DNA of 64,000 bases from assembly GCA_003254905.1 (NCBI GenBank), contig QANU01004276.1, positions 213,917 to 277,916 of the forward strand, written 5' to 3'. Source of the DNA: Nissolia schottii. Lineage: Eukaryota > Streptophyta > Magnoliopsida > Fabales > Fabaceae. The position numbers and the translations under genes were made by a program. The notes under the pieces are model-generated. The model was not told the origin of the DNA. It saw only the letters and a list, made by a program, of their open reading frames with translations, and made no database searches. Shown piece after piece: positions 40,747 to 53,912 of this stretch; the stretch's first letter is position 1, and every line of letters begins with the position of its first letter.

Positions 40747-42316
40747 ATATGCATATGTAACAATTTTGGTGAGCTTTTCTATGTTTCTATTGAAAATTTG
40801 TTAGGTTACATGTCATTGGTGGTAGAATTTCGATTGGTTACTTCTCTTAATTTGCACTTCTTTGGCATGAACTTACCAATGCACTTGTTTACAATGTATA
40901 CCTAACTGTACTTGTGGAGTTGGAGAGATGAACATCTATAACCCACTCTTCTAGCATGAACTTTATTTTGAAAAAGCAAGCAACAATTTGCTAGTTGTAA
41001 ATTGTAATATTAACAGCCTTAATCACTTTTACTTTTTTCCTTTTTTCCTTTTTATAACATCAAAATATTCTAAGGGATTTTTCCCTGTGTGTGATGCACA
41101 AACATGCCAGCCTTTCAAAGAAAATGGTACAAAGAGGACACAGGAAGGATCACGTGCTCTTGTGCAGACAACATCAGCACTTTTGATGATGAGGTTGTAA
41201 AGTGTCTTCCCAATGTTTATCTCGTGCCTCAATATATAAAGAAAATATGAAAACTTTTGATTATATGAGATATTTACACAATCTTTCTTCATAAACTCTC
41301 ACTTGAACTTTGATGCAATTATTAACTTTGATCATCTTGAAATGTGTTTGATCCCGCTGATAGGCATATAAAGCCGAAATTAGCGTTATTTTTCATATGT
41401 AACTCGGCTTTCGAAGATAGCCTTTTGGGAAAGAGAAAAGGAAAAGAAAGAAAAGAAGAAAGAATCATTTGTTAACGGTAACACTGTTTCAACGTACTGA
41501 CAAGTGACAACTGTAGCATGTCAGCATTAGAATACATCGATTTCTAATGTCCAAATAATGTTGGAAATAAAAAAATAGATTCGAATATCAGATTAAGTAT
41601 TATATGTTACGTTTTGATTGAAGTAATGTGCTGCTTATGCAATACAGAACAATTATTCCGCTCAACAACAAGGCCACTCCACTGCATTTGTATGGATAGA
41701 ATTTAGGTGTTAAAAAACAGCATGACAGCACTTGAGTTTAAGTAATTCAAATTCAATTGTTTTTATCTTATTTTAGTCAAATTTAAACTTGTGGAGAGGG
41801 CGGAAACGTGACACAGCTGATCATCATAATTAATTAGGCAATAACGTGGAGAGGTGAAAATGTCAAGCAGGTGCATGCAAGTTTGAGTAATTACTCTGTG
41901 TCTTTCTTTATTTCTTTAATACTGTCTCCCTCTTATTCCCATAGAATTAATTAAAATTCAGTTGCCAACAACTTGACTTACCTAACTAGTCTAAAGAACA
42001 AACAAGGGTGTCTTTGTTGTTGAATCATGTGCTAGCACACTTAAGGCTAAAAAGACGAGAGCTAGGGAAAGGTGGCGCCAGCACAGCCAACTGATTGAGC
42101 TTTAATTTAAAAGAAACTAAGGGTCTCTTTGGTGTTATATGGTAGTGCTGTGAGTGAGTGAGAGGAACGTGGAACTAATTCAACTGTGGAAGTGGAACAA
42201 GGTAATTGGAGTGGCGGGCGACCGACTCCTCTTTCTTTGTGTTGTCGTGTTATGCTCTGAATATTAGTATTTATGACGATGATGATGATGATGATAGGGG
42301 GTAGCAGTGGTGAGAG
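40747..42316. other. Spacer between the two DUF599 genes
   Basis: Contains the 3' UTR of copy A and the promoter/leader of copy B, including a GATGATGAT run at about 42274-42295. No separate gene is seen. Confidence 0.5.
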
Positions 42317-42488
42317 ATGGAAGAAGAGGATCTGGATTATGTGCTGGTGCCAGTTGGTCTGGTGGTGTTGGGAATATATCACGTTTGGCTTCTCTGCACT
42401 ATCATCCGTCACCCTTCTCGCACTGTCATTGGCCTCAACACTCAGTCTCGCTATCAATGGGTTCTCTCCATGATGTCTGTCAGTATTA

Positions 42489-42531
<43 letters not shown>

Positions 42532-45500
42532 ATTCTTTTGAAGACCGTTAATCTTGCACAGTGAAGACAGTATATAACACTGTTGAGTGTTTGTTGATAG
42601 AGTTTTTGTTTACTACTTGTTTGTCAATAATAATAGTGTAGTGAGTGTATAACATGTTTGGTTTTTAGGTAGGAATGCCCATAATTGATTCTGGAGCTCT
42701 AGAAGGGGAATTTTTTTACTTCTGAGAGCTACCAAAATCGATTCCAAGTGTTTTCACCTGAACACCAAACATGCACGCCCTCTAGTTTGGGCTAGTACCG
42801 TGTCCAGTACTAGTTACCTACTTGCCTTTTCACATTAGGACCTTGTCCTCCTCTGTGCTTCTGGTTGTTCCTGTCTTTTTCACACAACATTATTCTGTAA
42901 TAATTAATACTCATCTTGTTAATTTTTTGCTTGCTTACTCTTATTAATCCTATTCATCGGAATGTGATTGTGACTGTATTAGTGTCCCAATTGTTTAGTG
43001 GGGATTATATTAGCTGTGCAATAGGAAATTGGTACTTGCTGGTTTGATGACTTAGCATTGTGAAGAAACCCAGCAAGTTCATGAGAGTGAATGCTGTTAG
43101 ATGATGCATGTTATTGTTTTTTAAGATCTAGATTGCTGTTTGTTTATGTTATTTTTCTAAACTTTATCCCAATTCTTGAAATTATAAAAAGGATTTCTTT
43201 CACCAAGTCCTCAGTTGCTGCTTAAAGTTAAATATTATGCTGACCATGAGATTAACAAAGGCATTGAATTCACAGCTTCCTGCTTTGAGTACATATACTG
43301 CATGTTCATGATAGGAAAAAATATAGTCTGTTGTGATAATTTAACCTGGTCTTGAAGGAAAGTGGTCTAACTTTATTCTTGATACATAGTTTGTATGAAA
43401 TAGAAAGCCATAAGTCTAGCGAATACTAAATTATGACCAATTGAAATTGGCATGTGATACCTTATTTGATGGATCATGTGCCTGATTCTATGGATGTAGT
43501 GCCAATTTTTCATTCAGAGGTACTCATGCATCATAAATCCAGAAGTTTCTGAACTATTTTTAACAATGGCTTGATGGCTTCGAGAACTATTACTTGAGTT
43601 ATTAAGATGCTTGATACAATATCTCCGACAGGACACGAGTTCTTTGCCGTTGCGTTTGCAAGGTTCGTATCTTTCACTGATAGTTTATGGAAGGAATTTT
43701 GCTAGTGCTTTGCATGTACTTTAAGACTCGTGTGCTTCAATTGTTGATATTCAGAAGTAGATATTCAATCATCTTGTAGCCTTAGTCTCACTTTTTATAT
43801 ACGTTCATAAATTAGGTGCATGAGTCTACCTGCATGGTCATTATATGTCTATGGAATTTGATGAGTGATTTCCTGTACTGTTTACGGCATTCTGGATTTG
43901 TTTAGTAGTTAATATTCTAAAGTTAAGTCAAATTTTCTGGTAAGCTTATCAATCATATTTTAGAGCTTTAGAATTGATTCTGGGCGTTCCCACCTGAAAA
44001 CCAAACATGTTATCTTATCATTTTTATAAGCTCAACGATCCGATGCATCATGCTTGAGTCTATCTGTATATAGACATTGTATGTATGTTGAACATGCTGC
44101 AAATGCAATTGTGTTGATTGCCAATTTGTCATCCTCTCCCGTCTTTGGACATTGACGTTGAGTGGTAATACATACAAAGTTGATGCTAATCTTCATTTCA
44201 GGCCCATCACAAACCTACTTTACATTCCCATAGGATTTCTCTATCTTATTCTTTTACATGGAAGCGATTTGAGCAATAAAAAGAATATCAAGGTGTTACT
44301 TTGAAAACTATATATCGAGGCAAAGACAATATGGCGTGGAGATAGTTCAGCTCGATATGAACTTTTATCTTGAATAAGAAGCAGAAGGGGGTTCACATGG
44401 AATGATATAAAGAATAACAAAAAGGTTGCAAGCATGCCCTGGTGGAATGTGAATGACAAGTCTTTCTATTAGCAACCTAGTATTCAAATAGAAATTGGAT
44501 TAGACAAGAACTATGTGAACTTAAAAATGTGCTTTTTATTGGTCAATGAGCAGTTACAAAACAGGGAAGAATTAAGATATTGGTGAATTGTTCAGTTGAT
44601 CAAACACAGGTGTCAGTTCTTGTGTAATTCAGTTTACAAAAATGTTTTTGTGCTGCTTCTGCATGCTGTCATAATAGGGGTAATTCAAATGCATCTCCTC
44701 TTAAATGTTAGCTGGTTGGGCATTATCTCTTTGAAGGCTCTTCAGTAAAAATTGGATCCTATAGGGAACTTTATGTCTGAAAATTCTTCATTTATAAAAA
44801 GGAAAAATAGAAGTATATCTGGAGATTTATTATTTCATAGTATTATATACTACATATTTCATGTCACATTTTTAAAAGACTGGTCCTGACAAATGGTAGC
44901 TTTGCTTATTCCTCTAGTATTGATGTGTTTATTGACTTTTCCAAGATTGAATATGCTTGTTGTCTGTTATATTTAACTTGAGCTGATGCAATCTAAGGTT
45001 AAAGGTATTAGACTGTTTGTGAGTCGGATTGCTTTCATTTTTTTTTAAAATGGAAATTTTTAGATGCCATTGTTTAAAAATTGCTTACCTGTAGTTTGAT
45101 TTTATTTACTAAGAGTTTGTATAACAGAATCCAATTGCAATCCTTTGCAGGATCCCTTGAAAAATGGTGTTTTGGCAGTTCAAACAATCCGCAACAATAT
45201 CATGGCATCAACTCTTCTCGCTACGACAGCAATCACACTTAGTTCACTTATTGGTGTTTTTGCCAACAATGACTCAGAGACCAAGTTAGTTTATGGCAAC
45301 AAAACTTCCCTTAATTCTTCAATAAAACGCCTCTCTATCTCATTGTGCTTCCTTGTTGCATTTCTATGTAACGTTCAGTCAATAAGATACTATGCACATG
45401 TGAGCTTCTTAATCACATCACCAGCACTGAAAGGGAAAAAAGATTTCATTGAATATGTTGCAAAGAACTTGAACCGTGGAAGTCACTCTTGGTCCCTTGG

Positions 45501-45693
45501 TCTGAGGGCATTCTACTTGTCATTTCCGCTTGTCCTATGGATTTATGGGCCCATACCCATGTTTGCTTGTTGCTGCTTCACATCTTTCATATTGTACTTC
45601 TTGGACACAACCACTCAAATCACACGAGATCTTCACACCAAGTCATTCAAGGATCAGAGGGAAACTGACCAGGACATACATGATGCAGCATAG
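42317..45693 (+). CDS. DUF599 family membrane protein, copy B, 2 exons
   Basis: Exons 42317-42478 and 45151-45693 join in frame (intron 2,672 bp) to 234 residues. It is the tandem partner of copy A: same orientation, the same single intron at the same codon position (before DPLKNGVLA), and near-identical blocks such as TIRNNIMASTLLATTAITLS and VAFLCNVQSIRYYAHVSFLI. The four hydrophobic segments are kept. Differences concentrate in the loop after the second segment, where copy B reads NNDSETKLVYGNKTS, and in the shorter C-terminal tail. A CT microsatellite begins about 13 bases after the donor site. Function unknown. Confidence 0.9.
42491..42527 (+). repeat. CT microsatellite next to the DUF599-B donor site
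   Basis: About 17 uninterrupted CT units immediately inside the intron, which makes a polypyrimidine tract close to the 5' splice site GTCAGT. Confidence 0.9.
42653..42773. repeat. MITE-like inverted repeat, about 120 bp, in the DUF599-B intron
   Basis: The ends CATGTTTGGTTTTTAGGTAG and (complement) CATGTTTGGTGTTCAGGTGA are inverted, continuing to GATTC and AGCTC words. A related half element (AGAATTGATTCTGGGCGTTC then CCACCTGAAAACCAAACATG) is at 43961-44009 in the same intron. Both are non-coding. Confidence 0.7.
43961..44009. repeat. Partial copy of the CATGTTTGG-ended MITE
   Basis: Matches one arm of the 42653-42773 element, including GATTCTGG and CACCTGAAAACCAAACATG. The opposite arm was not found nearby, so it is a fragment. 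Confidence 0.6.
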
Positions 45694-45854
45694 AATAGAT
45701 CTATCATTGACTTAACTCTTGACTCGGATTAATTCTCTCCTAGCTCCCACTGGACTATTCTATTGGAAAGAAACAAGTTTTCTTGTACAAGGGCCTACCA
45801 TGATTGATGGGTTATGAGGTTTAATGCAGACTAATAACTATTTTCAGGCTTTTA

Positions 45855-45858
<4 letters not shown>

Positions 45859-45889
<31 letters not shown>
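45859..45889. repeat. TA microsatellite in the DUF599-B 3' region
   Basis: About 15 uninterrupted TA units, some 170 bp after the stop codon. Comparable runs are at 48208-48228 and 59787-59813. Confidence 0.9.
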
Positions 45890-45892
<3 letters not shown>

Positions 45893-48800
45893 CATTAGAG
45901 AATGTAGATTCCAACTTATTAACGGTTATATTTTAGCTGATAGTAATTTTTGTCAAAGTTCATTTTTAATTTTTATATTATTATCTTTTTGAAAAGAAAA
46001 AAAAATGTAATTCTCTCTATTCTTTTCCTCCCTCCCCCCTCCTCTTCTTCAAGCAAAGGGTAATTCAGTTATATAAGAGTCGCTTATTGTAAAGGATTGA
46101 TTTACACTTTTTAAAAGTATGAGATAGAGTGCACAAAATTTATAGTTAAGAGATAAAATGTTTTTTCTTATAAAAAGTGTATTGGCATCGTGGTTCATTT
46201 CTAAAGAGGGGAAAATTTCTTAATTAAGAATCTTATGTTTATTTTGTGAGCAAAATTTTGTATTTTAGTGCCGCTTGCATGCACATGAAATTCATAATTT
46301 CCATACTACATTGATTAGAGTAGAGAGCTAATTGCTGTCTTAAATCCTTTCATTGCAAGCCTAGCTAAACAGTAAGAATGAAAGGCATATTTTGGAAAAA
46401 CAAATATTAATGATCAGTTTTTTTTTTTTTTGGTTAATTTGTTTATATCAGATCAAAGCATGGTACAAGTCACATCACAACAGCATATTTGGATAATCTT
46501 GATGATAAGCCATATGGAACTGGTGTGAAGAATCATCATATATGTATGGGAGGTCAATCATATTAGTACTGCAGGACCAGGGACCAAAAAGCCATTTTAT
46601 TTTTTATGATTGGCTTAACATGATAATCACTTTATTTGTTCGTATGATGGCTCCATGCGAGATAACAGAACCAACAAATCATGTATGTACTATTGTCAAT
46701 TTCCATTGCCACGAGCTCATGACAATGAGGGTTATGTACGACAGAAAAACATATAAATAATATATCAAAATATTAAATATTATTCGTTGGTGGGCATTTT
46801 AAAATAAAGCAAAAGTTTCCTTACACCTCAGATACCATTTGTACTATGCTTGGTCCCTAACCTGCTTTTGACTTAATCCCAAATGAATTCACGTGCCAGA
46901 TTTTGCCCTCCTTCCTTTCCAATATGATTTGATATTTCTTGAAATAACTGCAAGTAGGCCTAATTGGCTGCTAAAATACAATCTCATATCTTGTAAAAAG
47001 ATGAATTCAATTCTTGTTGTGTTATTGAAGTATTAGAATGTTGTTGTAAAATGATTGACCCGAAACCCGCCTATATTTTTTATGCAAAAAAAAGTAATAA
47101 TTGCAATCCGCCTAAAATGCTTGGACTTAAAAGAAGAAGTAAATAAAAAAAATACATATTATAAACAAAATTTAGGATGATTAGATGGTGTATCAATCTC
47201 AAGCGATGAAAGTTTTTTAGCTCAAAAAACACTTAAATAGAAAACCTAGATTTACGTTAAGGAGATGAATAGAGGATCGAATTGGTGACCTGTTCACTTG
47301 GCTAACCTTGTGGAGTTTCTAAACCAATAATTCACGATGTGTTAAGTAGTTTTAAATCTAAAATGAACTTATTCAAACCCAAGTTCAATCACTCCCTGTA
47401 AATTTTGCATTTTATTTACCCTCGAAACTTATTTTTAAACACAAGTTTTATCGAAGGACGTACACCATCTAAAATGAAAATTCTTATAAAGTGGAAAGAA
47501 AAAATAAATGTAAGAGAGTAGAAAACATATATACACAAGCTCACCGAATTGCTATATATGAAGAAAGAAGCGAGAATATGGATATTCAAAACCTTCATAA
47601 GGATTGAATCACACAGCTTGTAGCTCATAAAAAGCAGCATTAGAGAGAGGGAGAGAGAGAGAGTGGTCATGGACCGACGGCGCATTTTACATGGTCAACA
47701 TCATCCATCCAACAAGTAGGCTTAGGGTGCCCACAATTGAAGAGAGACAAATGCATGTGGTAATGGGGCCACCAAGCATGCTAGCCACCGAACCAATTAA
47801 CAGCCGAAACGTTACAAATTCCATGACATGCATAACCGTCTACTCATATTTCTAGAAAATTATTCTACTCTCACTACTTTATCACATCAATATTATTCTT
47901 CATCCAATTTTTCTTATTAGTACAATTCAAAAATATTGATGGAATCCATGAAAATATAAATGTATCCTAATAAAGTTAGTACAAGTGTAGAACCCCCCCC
48001 CCGGCCTTTTTTTTATGTATGTGAGTGTACCTATAGAGAGTTGAAATTGAAAATTTACACACAAATAAAATAAAAATAGTGAATGATCGCAATAATTATA
48101 TGAAGTAAGTTAATTTTAAAAAATTACACATTTCTAGTTTTATTTTGTTTGGTAATGCACATATCTAATATTATGAATATTCTCTTGTTTCTTCCTATTT
48201 CTAATGATTATATATATATATATATATTTGTTAAACATTGATAGTGTAAAAAATTTTCACACAGTGATTCACACACATCTTGTCACATTACTAAAATAGT
48301 TTAACTTTCTCATTAATTAATTACTTAAAGAGACATGCATAACTAGAGAATATAATTGGATAAAAATAAATTATATTGCCAATAAATAAAAATCAAACTC
48401 ATTTTTAATTAAGTTATTACTAAATATATATTTTTTTACTTAAGTTATTACTAAATATAATTTTTATGATTAATTAATTCGCTCGCCTATATTAACATAT
48501 ATATGACATGCAATGTCGGTAAGTTTAAATATAGAATAAGTTAACAGGAAAATAAGTTTAAATATATATTTTTTATCCACTTAATTAATTATCAACAATA
48601 CTCCAACTCAACTAAGCATGTTAGCTTTAGTTATGGTGATTTGATTTATATATTCATTCCCCGCTGATTAAGTTGCAGCATTTAATCTAAAAGGACGTTT
48701 CCTAATTTTTCGTATTGGTCAGACAGTCACATAGTTCCATCAAAATGTTCTCACCCGCCATAGCTAGGTGCGCGACTCGGGTCGACCCGGATTAGTCAAG

Positions 48801-49834
48801 GCAAAGCTTTAGATACTGGGTAGGCAACCTAAAAAAAAAAAATGTTCCGTTAATTTGGTAGAGGAGAATGGATCCCCCTCTAGTCTGTATATTGTTTCTT
48901 CAAGATGCTAGCTAGTGGTACAATTAATTATATTTAGCAAAAGAAATTATAACCGATGAAATGTTAGTAGGGAGAGTTAGTATGTTTGGATATTTCTATC
49001 AGCGCAACAAACTGGAATTAGTATAAATCGATGGGAAAGGAAATATATTGAACAAAGTTTCTTTTCGGGTGTCTAATAGTGACATAGAATAATAAACAGT
49101 TGATCCTGTACTTCTATCCCATCATTTCATATCATCTAAGCATAATGTAAGTTCTCCTTCACACGTCACAATCATTTTATCAGCGGCTCAGGTTTTATCT
49201 AGTGGTAAGCAATTGATTTATTTTAACATAATGAACCACTTCAAATCTCATTTGGACGAATTTATCACATTTATGCGTCCAATGCTTCTTGTGGGAATTG
49301 AAAAAGAATCACAATCATGAATCATCCATTCATCCTACTAGCTATACAATTTGGTCACAGGGGGTATAATTATAATTGGAACAATGTCAATAAGAGAATC
49401 TTCCCATTTCTGTATTCTTTCTTTTGCCAAGTGGCATCAGCCATCCAAAACTAAATCTGCATGATATATATTTGACTTAATATAGACAAAGCATACATCA
49501 CGAGATTTGCTTATTACACGCATGCAATAAAAGAAATATTTACCCCCTTTCTTTAGGATGTGATTTGATATTATTTTATTTATAAACGATGTGATTTGAT
49601 ATGAACCATATTAAACTTAATAAAGTGAAAAGGGAAAGAATGGAACAGAGGACAACGGCATAGAATAAAAGAAATAAAGTAAAGATAAAAGCATACCACT
49701 CTAGGCCCTTGTTGAGCGACTCAAGCTATCTAGCTAGCTATAGTTTCATTTTCACATATAGTAAAAATGTGGGGTAATTACATATATATGGTTTTCAATG
49801 GGTGTAAATCCGAATATATGGACGAAATAAAAAA
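45890..49834. other. Gene-poor AT-rich region
   Basis: Nearly 4 kb without a recognisable coding gene or RNA gene. Small ORFs (for example 47416-47685, minus) are low complexity and lack splice or family support. A poly(C) run is at 47992-48002. Confidence 0.5.
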
Positions 49835-50120
49835 ATTACGGATGTGTGGGCGAGGGGTATGAAATCGGACCACGTTTGGCCGATTTCAGGACAAAAAAAA
49901 AAACCCGGGGCTGAAATCGGCCCAGGCACAACCGATTTCAGCCCCATTTAAAAAAAAAAAAAGAAAAAAAGGCTGAAATCGGTTGAAAAAAAGGGGCTGA
50001 AATCGGTCCAGGGACAGCCGATTTCAGTCCCATTTTTTTTTTTAAAAAAAATAAATTAAAGGGGTTGAAATCGGCCCAGAGGCTGCCGATTTCAGCCCCG
50101 GATTCTCATACATCCGTAAT
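49835..50120. repeat. Array of GAAATCGG/CCGATTTC hairpins bounded by an 11-bp inverted repeat
   Basis: The outer inverted repeat is ATTACGGATGT (49835-49845) and ACATCCGTAAT (50110-50120). Inside, TGAAATCGG occurs five times and CCGATTTCA four times, mostly arranged as facing pairs 20-30 bp apart, such as GGGGCTGAAATCGGCCC with CCGATTTCAGCCCC. The units are separated by poly(A)/poly(T) runs. The GC-rich stems stand out from the AT-rich surroundings. There is no coding capacity and the class is not recognised. Confidence 0.85.
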
Positions 50121-50510
50121 TTATTAACAGTGACCACATTTTAGAAAATTTTCCTAAGGGAGGCAATATATATGTAAAAAAACCTAAAAAGGGGTTTCTG
50201 CTGCAATATTTTTTTCTTTTTTACAATTCAAGAATATGGAAATCTACAAGCATGTTCTCCTCTCTTGTCATGCTTATTTTTTATGTTTTGCATCTCACGC
50301 AATCAGTCTACTATTTTTCCTAATTAATATAAATGTACATTATTACTCAATAGTTTAATTTACACTAATCTATTTTAATTCACTAAATATTATTGAGTCG
50401 ATATATGATTTTTTTTTCCAAATCTTTTATTGTTAATTCAACATGTCTTTTTTACGGTGTTAACTGAACAGGTTACTATAATTAGACATACATATAACTT
50501 TTTATTATTA

Positions 50511-50671
50511 ATTTAGATTTTAAAGTTGCATAGTTTTATATATAATAATAATAATAATTAGTCTTATATATAATGAACTTAAAAGTTATAAATAATTTAG
50601 ATTTTATAATTGCATAGTTTTATATGAAAAAATAATAATAATTAGAATTATATATAATGAACTTAAAAGTT
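50511..50671. repeat. Tandem duplication, about 84 bp x 2
   Basis: ATTTAGATTTTA...TTGCATAGTTTTATAT...ATATATAATGAACTTAAAAG appears from 50511 and again from 50595 with a few differences and AAT-run length variation. Confidence 0.75.
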
Positions 50672-52157
50672 GCTTTTTTTTTTATGTTGTATCATTCTTT
50701 TAAAAATAAAAAACCAAAAATTGAACCAATCCAAATTGATTTAAACTGGTTATCGCGATTCAGTTTGATTCAGTTTTTAAATATAATCCAATCAAGCCGA
50801 ATGAAACTGGAATGAAGTTTACTGTTTGGATCGATTTGCTTTTTGTCTCAAAATTGAGTGAAATCGAACGGCGGACATCCCTACTCCAGCATTAATATTT
50901 TAAATCCATAAAATTCGAATTTAAAGTATTGTTGGTAGAAAATATGTGTTGAATTATTTAAATCAATCAAATATTAAATAAACTTTTTTAAAGATAAATA
51001 TTAAATAATTGATGGTATCGTTCAATGTTAAAATAAAAAATCATGGATTATATTGAACCAATTATAAAGTGGTAAATAGAGTGAAATAAATTTAAATTTG
51101 ACAAAAAGGTGTCACCAATGTAACAAAAAGTATGTTTAAATATGGATTTACCTAACAAATGTTTTAAAACACTTATAAAGAAAGGCAGAAAGAGAAATTT
51201 TTATAAAAAAATAAGTCTTGTAAGTTTTTTAAGAGTTCAATATTATTACTCATCGTGGAAAGATTTTTATACAACCGTTACCTCCATATAAAAGTGCTTA
51301 ACTTTTAGCTAGCCTCATATTTAACTAACACGTGTGATTAAAGTGTTAGTTATTCTAATTGTTAGGGTTAGTAGTCAATTCGTTGCATTTGCGTATATAA
51401 TAAATGTGATAGTCAATTATATTTATTAATGTGTTAATATATGAATTAGATGATACTGTAAAATTCTTCTAAATGCATTCTAATTAAATTTGTTTTAAGG
51501 TGGTTTCTTACCTACCTTATAGGGTAAATACCTCATATTACTAAATTTATCTATTTTTAATAATTCTTACAATTAAATTCATTTAATTTTATTATCATTT
51601 CATGATATACTATGATATATTGATGAATTATATGATCTAATGTGATAAATTAATATTTTTTAATACAATATTTATAGAGATGTGCATTGTAAACTAAAAT
51701 GGTCCATAAATCTCTAAACATCTTATAAATTAATTCTTTTAATATTTTTATTACAATTATATAAAACAGAAAATAATAACAACTATTAAATAAATTTAAT
51801 TATAAAAATTATCTAAAATTAGTAAAATAAGTAACATGGATATTTCAATTTAATGGGGGTGTATTTCATCCTGGGATCGGTGGGAAATCTAACTTGTTTT
51901 AATGCATTAAGGATTGAAAACTAAACGGAAGGAGTGTGAGAGGAGAAATGAGCGAAAACTATGATTACACGTGGAAAAATTAGAATGAATCTCACACACT
52001 TTGAGTCAATTTTTATCTGTTCCCTTTCAGTCCACTGGTTTAATATTCTTTAATCAGACCAAAATCGTCTTAAAATAGTATTGGCCATGTAAGCATCTAA
52101 CCCATCATATCATTCTGACAAACGGTAATTTTTTCATCAGAAAATAACAGATAGTTG
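50672..52157. other. AT-rich intergenic region
   Basis: No ORF with recognisable content, no RNA gene and no clear transposon ends. Confidence 0.4.
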
Positions 52158-52158
52158 C

Positions 52159-52204
<46 letters not shown>

Positions 52205-52223
52205 ATATATATATATATATATA
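52158..52223. repeat. Compound microsatellite (GAT)n-(AT)n
   Basis: About 15 GAT units run directly into about 10 AT units. The locus is likely length-variable. Confidence 0.95.
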
Positions 52224-52779
52224 ATAGTATTTTCATTAATTAATTTCGTGTTTCTTGCCGGCAAGACAAGAGCCGAAAATTCACTGTGTGTTATACTGTA
52301 TTGTTGACCGGAGATGGTCTTTATCTAGAAATATAGCAGAAGAGAAAATGGAAGCTGCAATGGAATACATTAATATTTTCCCACTGTCACATTTGCAACT
52401 TGCAATACGTCACATTACATTAGTGATAATAATAGGGCTCATCATACGGTTTTAATTTTCAAAACACAAAAATGGCAAAAGATCCAGTCGTTGATGGAGA
52501 CCCAACAGGAATGGATGATATGAAATTTTCCCACGATTTGGTTGTAAATTAATGTTAAGGGTTGAGTTTAGAACTAATGTAAAGCCCGTGAAATTCATAA
52601 AATAATGTAATCAATGATAAATTTATTGGATTTATTTTCGAAATCCATATTTGTCTCCACTGTATTATTAGTAATGTTAAATGTACAATGATTTTATTAT
52701 CACCGTATAACCATTATATGACGTATGTATGGAATATATAACAATATTAAATGCATAAACTTTTGTATACGCACGCACT

Positions 52780-53280
52780 AAATCTTTTTACACACATACA
52801 TACAAACATTTTTCACATACAGAATTAAATTAGATTAAATTTGTGGCGAATTAAATAGCGAAAAGTAACTATCATGTTCTCTCTTACTTCCCACTCACAC
52901 TCTTAGTGCATTGACTCGCTCTCTACCATGTACAAATAATTTAAAGTAGATGTATAAACTTTTGAACTGACATGTACAAATTTTTTAACAAGCAGAAATA
53001 AATAATAAGAAGGAAACGAAGCGAAAACAAAGAACAAGAAAATTTTGATACTCACTCGCACAAATTTTTCTACACACGTGTACAAACTTTTGAACAATTA
53101 AAAAAAATGGCAGAAACGAAAATGAAAACAATTACGAAGAATAAAAAAAAATGGCAGAAACGAAAATGAAAACAATTACGAAGAATAAAACTTGGTACTC
53201 ATGTGCACAAATTTTTGAATAATAATGCACAAACTTTTCTACACACATGCATAAACTTTTTAACAACTAGAAAATTTTAA
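52780..53280. repeat. Cluster of ACAAACTTTT/ACAAATTTTT words with a 44-bp tandem duplication
   Basis: Words of the type (T/G)(C/A)ACAAA(C/T)TTTT preceded by ACACAC recur at irregular spacing through the stretch. Inside it, TGGCAGAAACGAAAATGAAA and following bases are duplicated in tandem at 53108 and 53152. The same word dominates the 18563-19270 repeat. No ORF. Confidence 0.6.
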
Positions 53281-53858
53281 AAATTACACAAACAAATACG
53301 AAAATGAAAACTCTGAAATCCATAATGTCTTGCGAAGAAAAAGAAAAATAAAGAAGAAAAAGTTATATCAAAATAGTTTATATGATAAATGGAGAAAAAC
53401 AAATTAGAAAAACTGAACAAATGAAGAAAAAATTGTTTGTGATAAAATGAAAAAAAAATGAAGGAAAAGGGAGGGGAAAAGAGAGGGAAAAAAAGATTAA
53501 GAGAATAAGAAGAGAAGCATGAGAGAGAGATGGAGAGAAAGATAATGTGTATTTAATGTGGTGATAAATTGGTGATAAAAAATGATGTAATTTTTTTTCT
53601 ACATCATTTATCCTTGTATTATCATTATTTGTTAAGTCACGGTTAAGCTTTAAATGATAATTAATTGTGGGTTCCATCACAAATTAGAATGTCATTCAGA
53701 ATACAATCTTACTCAATGTTAATTTCTATGAGTATTTAATAAATTTTTAGATATAATTATATATTAGATGAAGCTTTGGTTTGTAGGTGAATAATGAATA
53801 TTGCTATACTAATACACGTATATTTGTACATATAATTAACGTGACATGGTTGGTAGCT

Positions 53859-53912
53859 GTTATTGATGAGTATACATTTATATATGTTATTGATGAGTAT
53901 ACATTTATATAT
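53859..53912 (+). repeat. Exact tandem duplication, 27 bp x 2
   Basis: GTTATTGATGAGTATACATT and the next seven bases are repeated without change. Confidence 0.9.

Noticed and set aside
47416-47685. 89-aa minus-strand ORF with a hydrophobic start
   Set aside because: It starts in a GAGAGA repeat and is low complexity, with no splice or family support.
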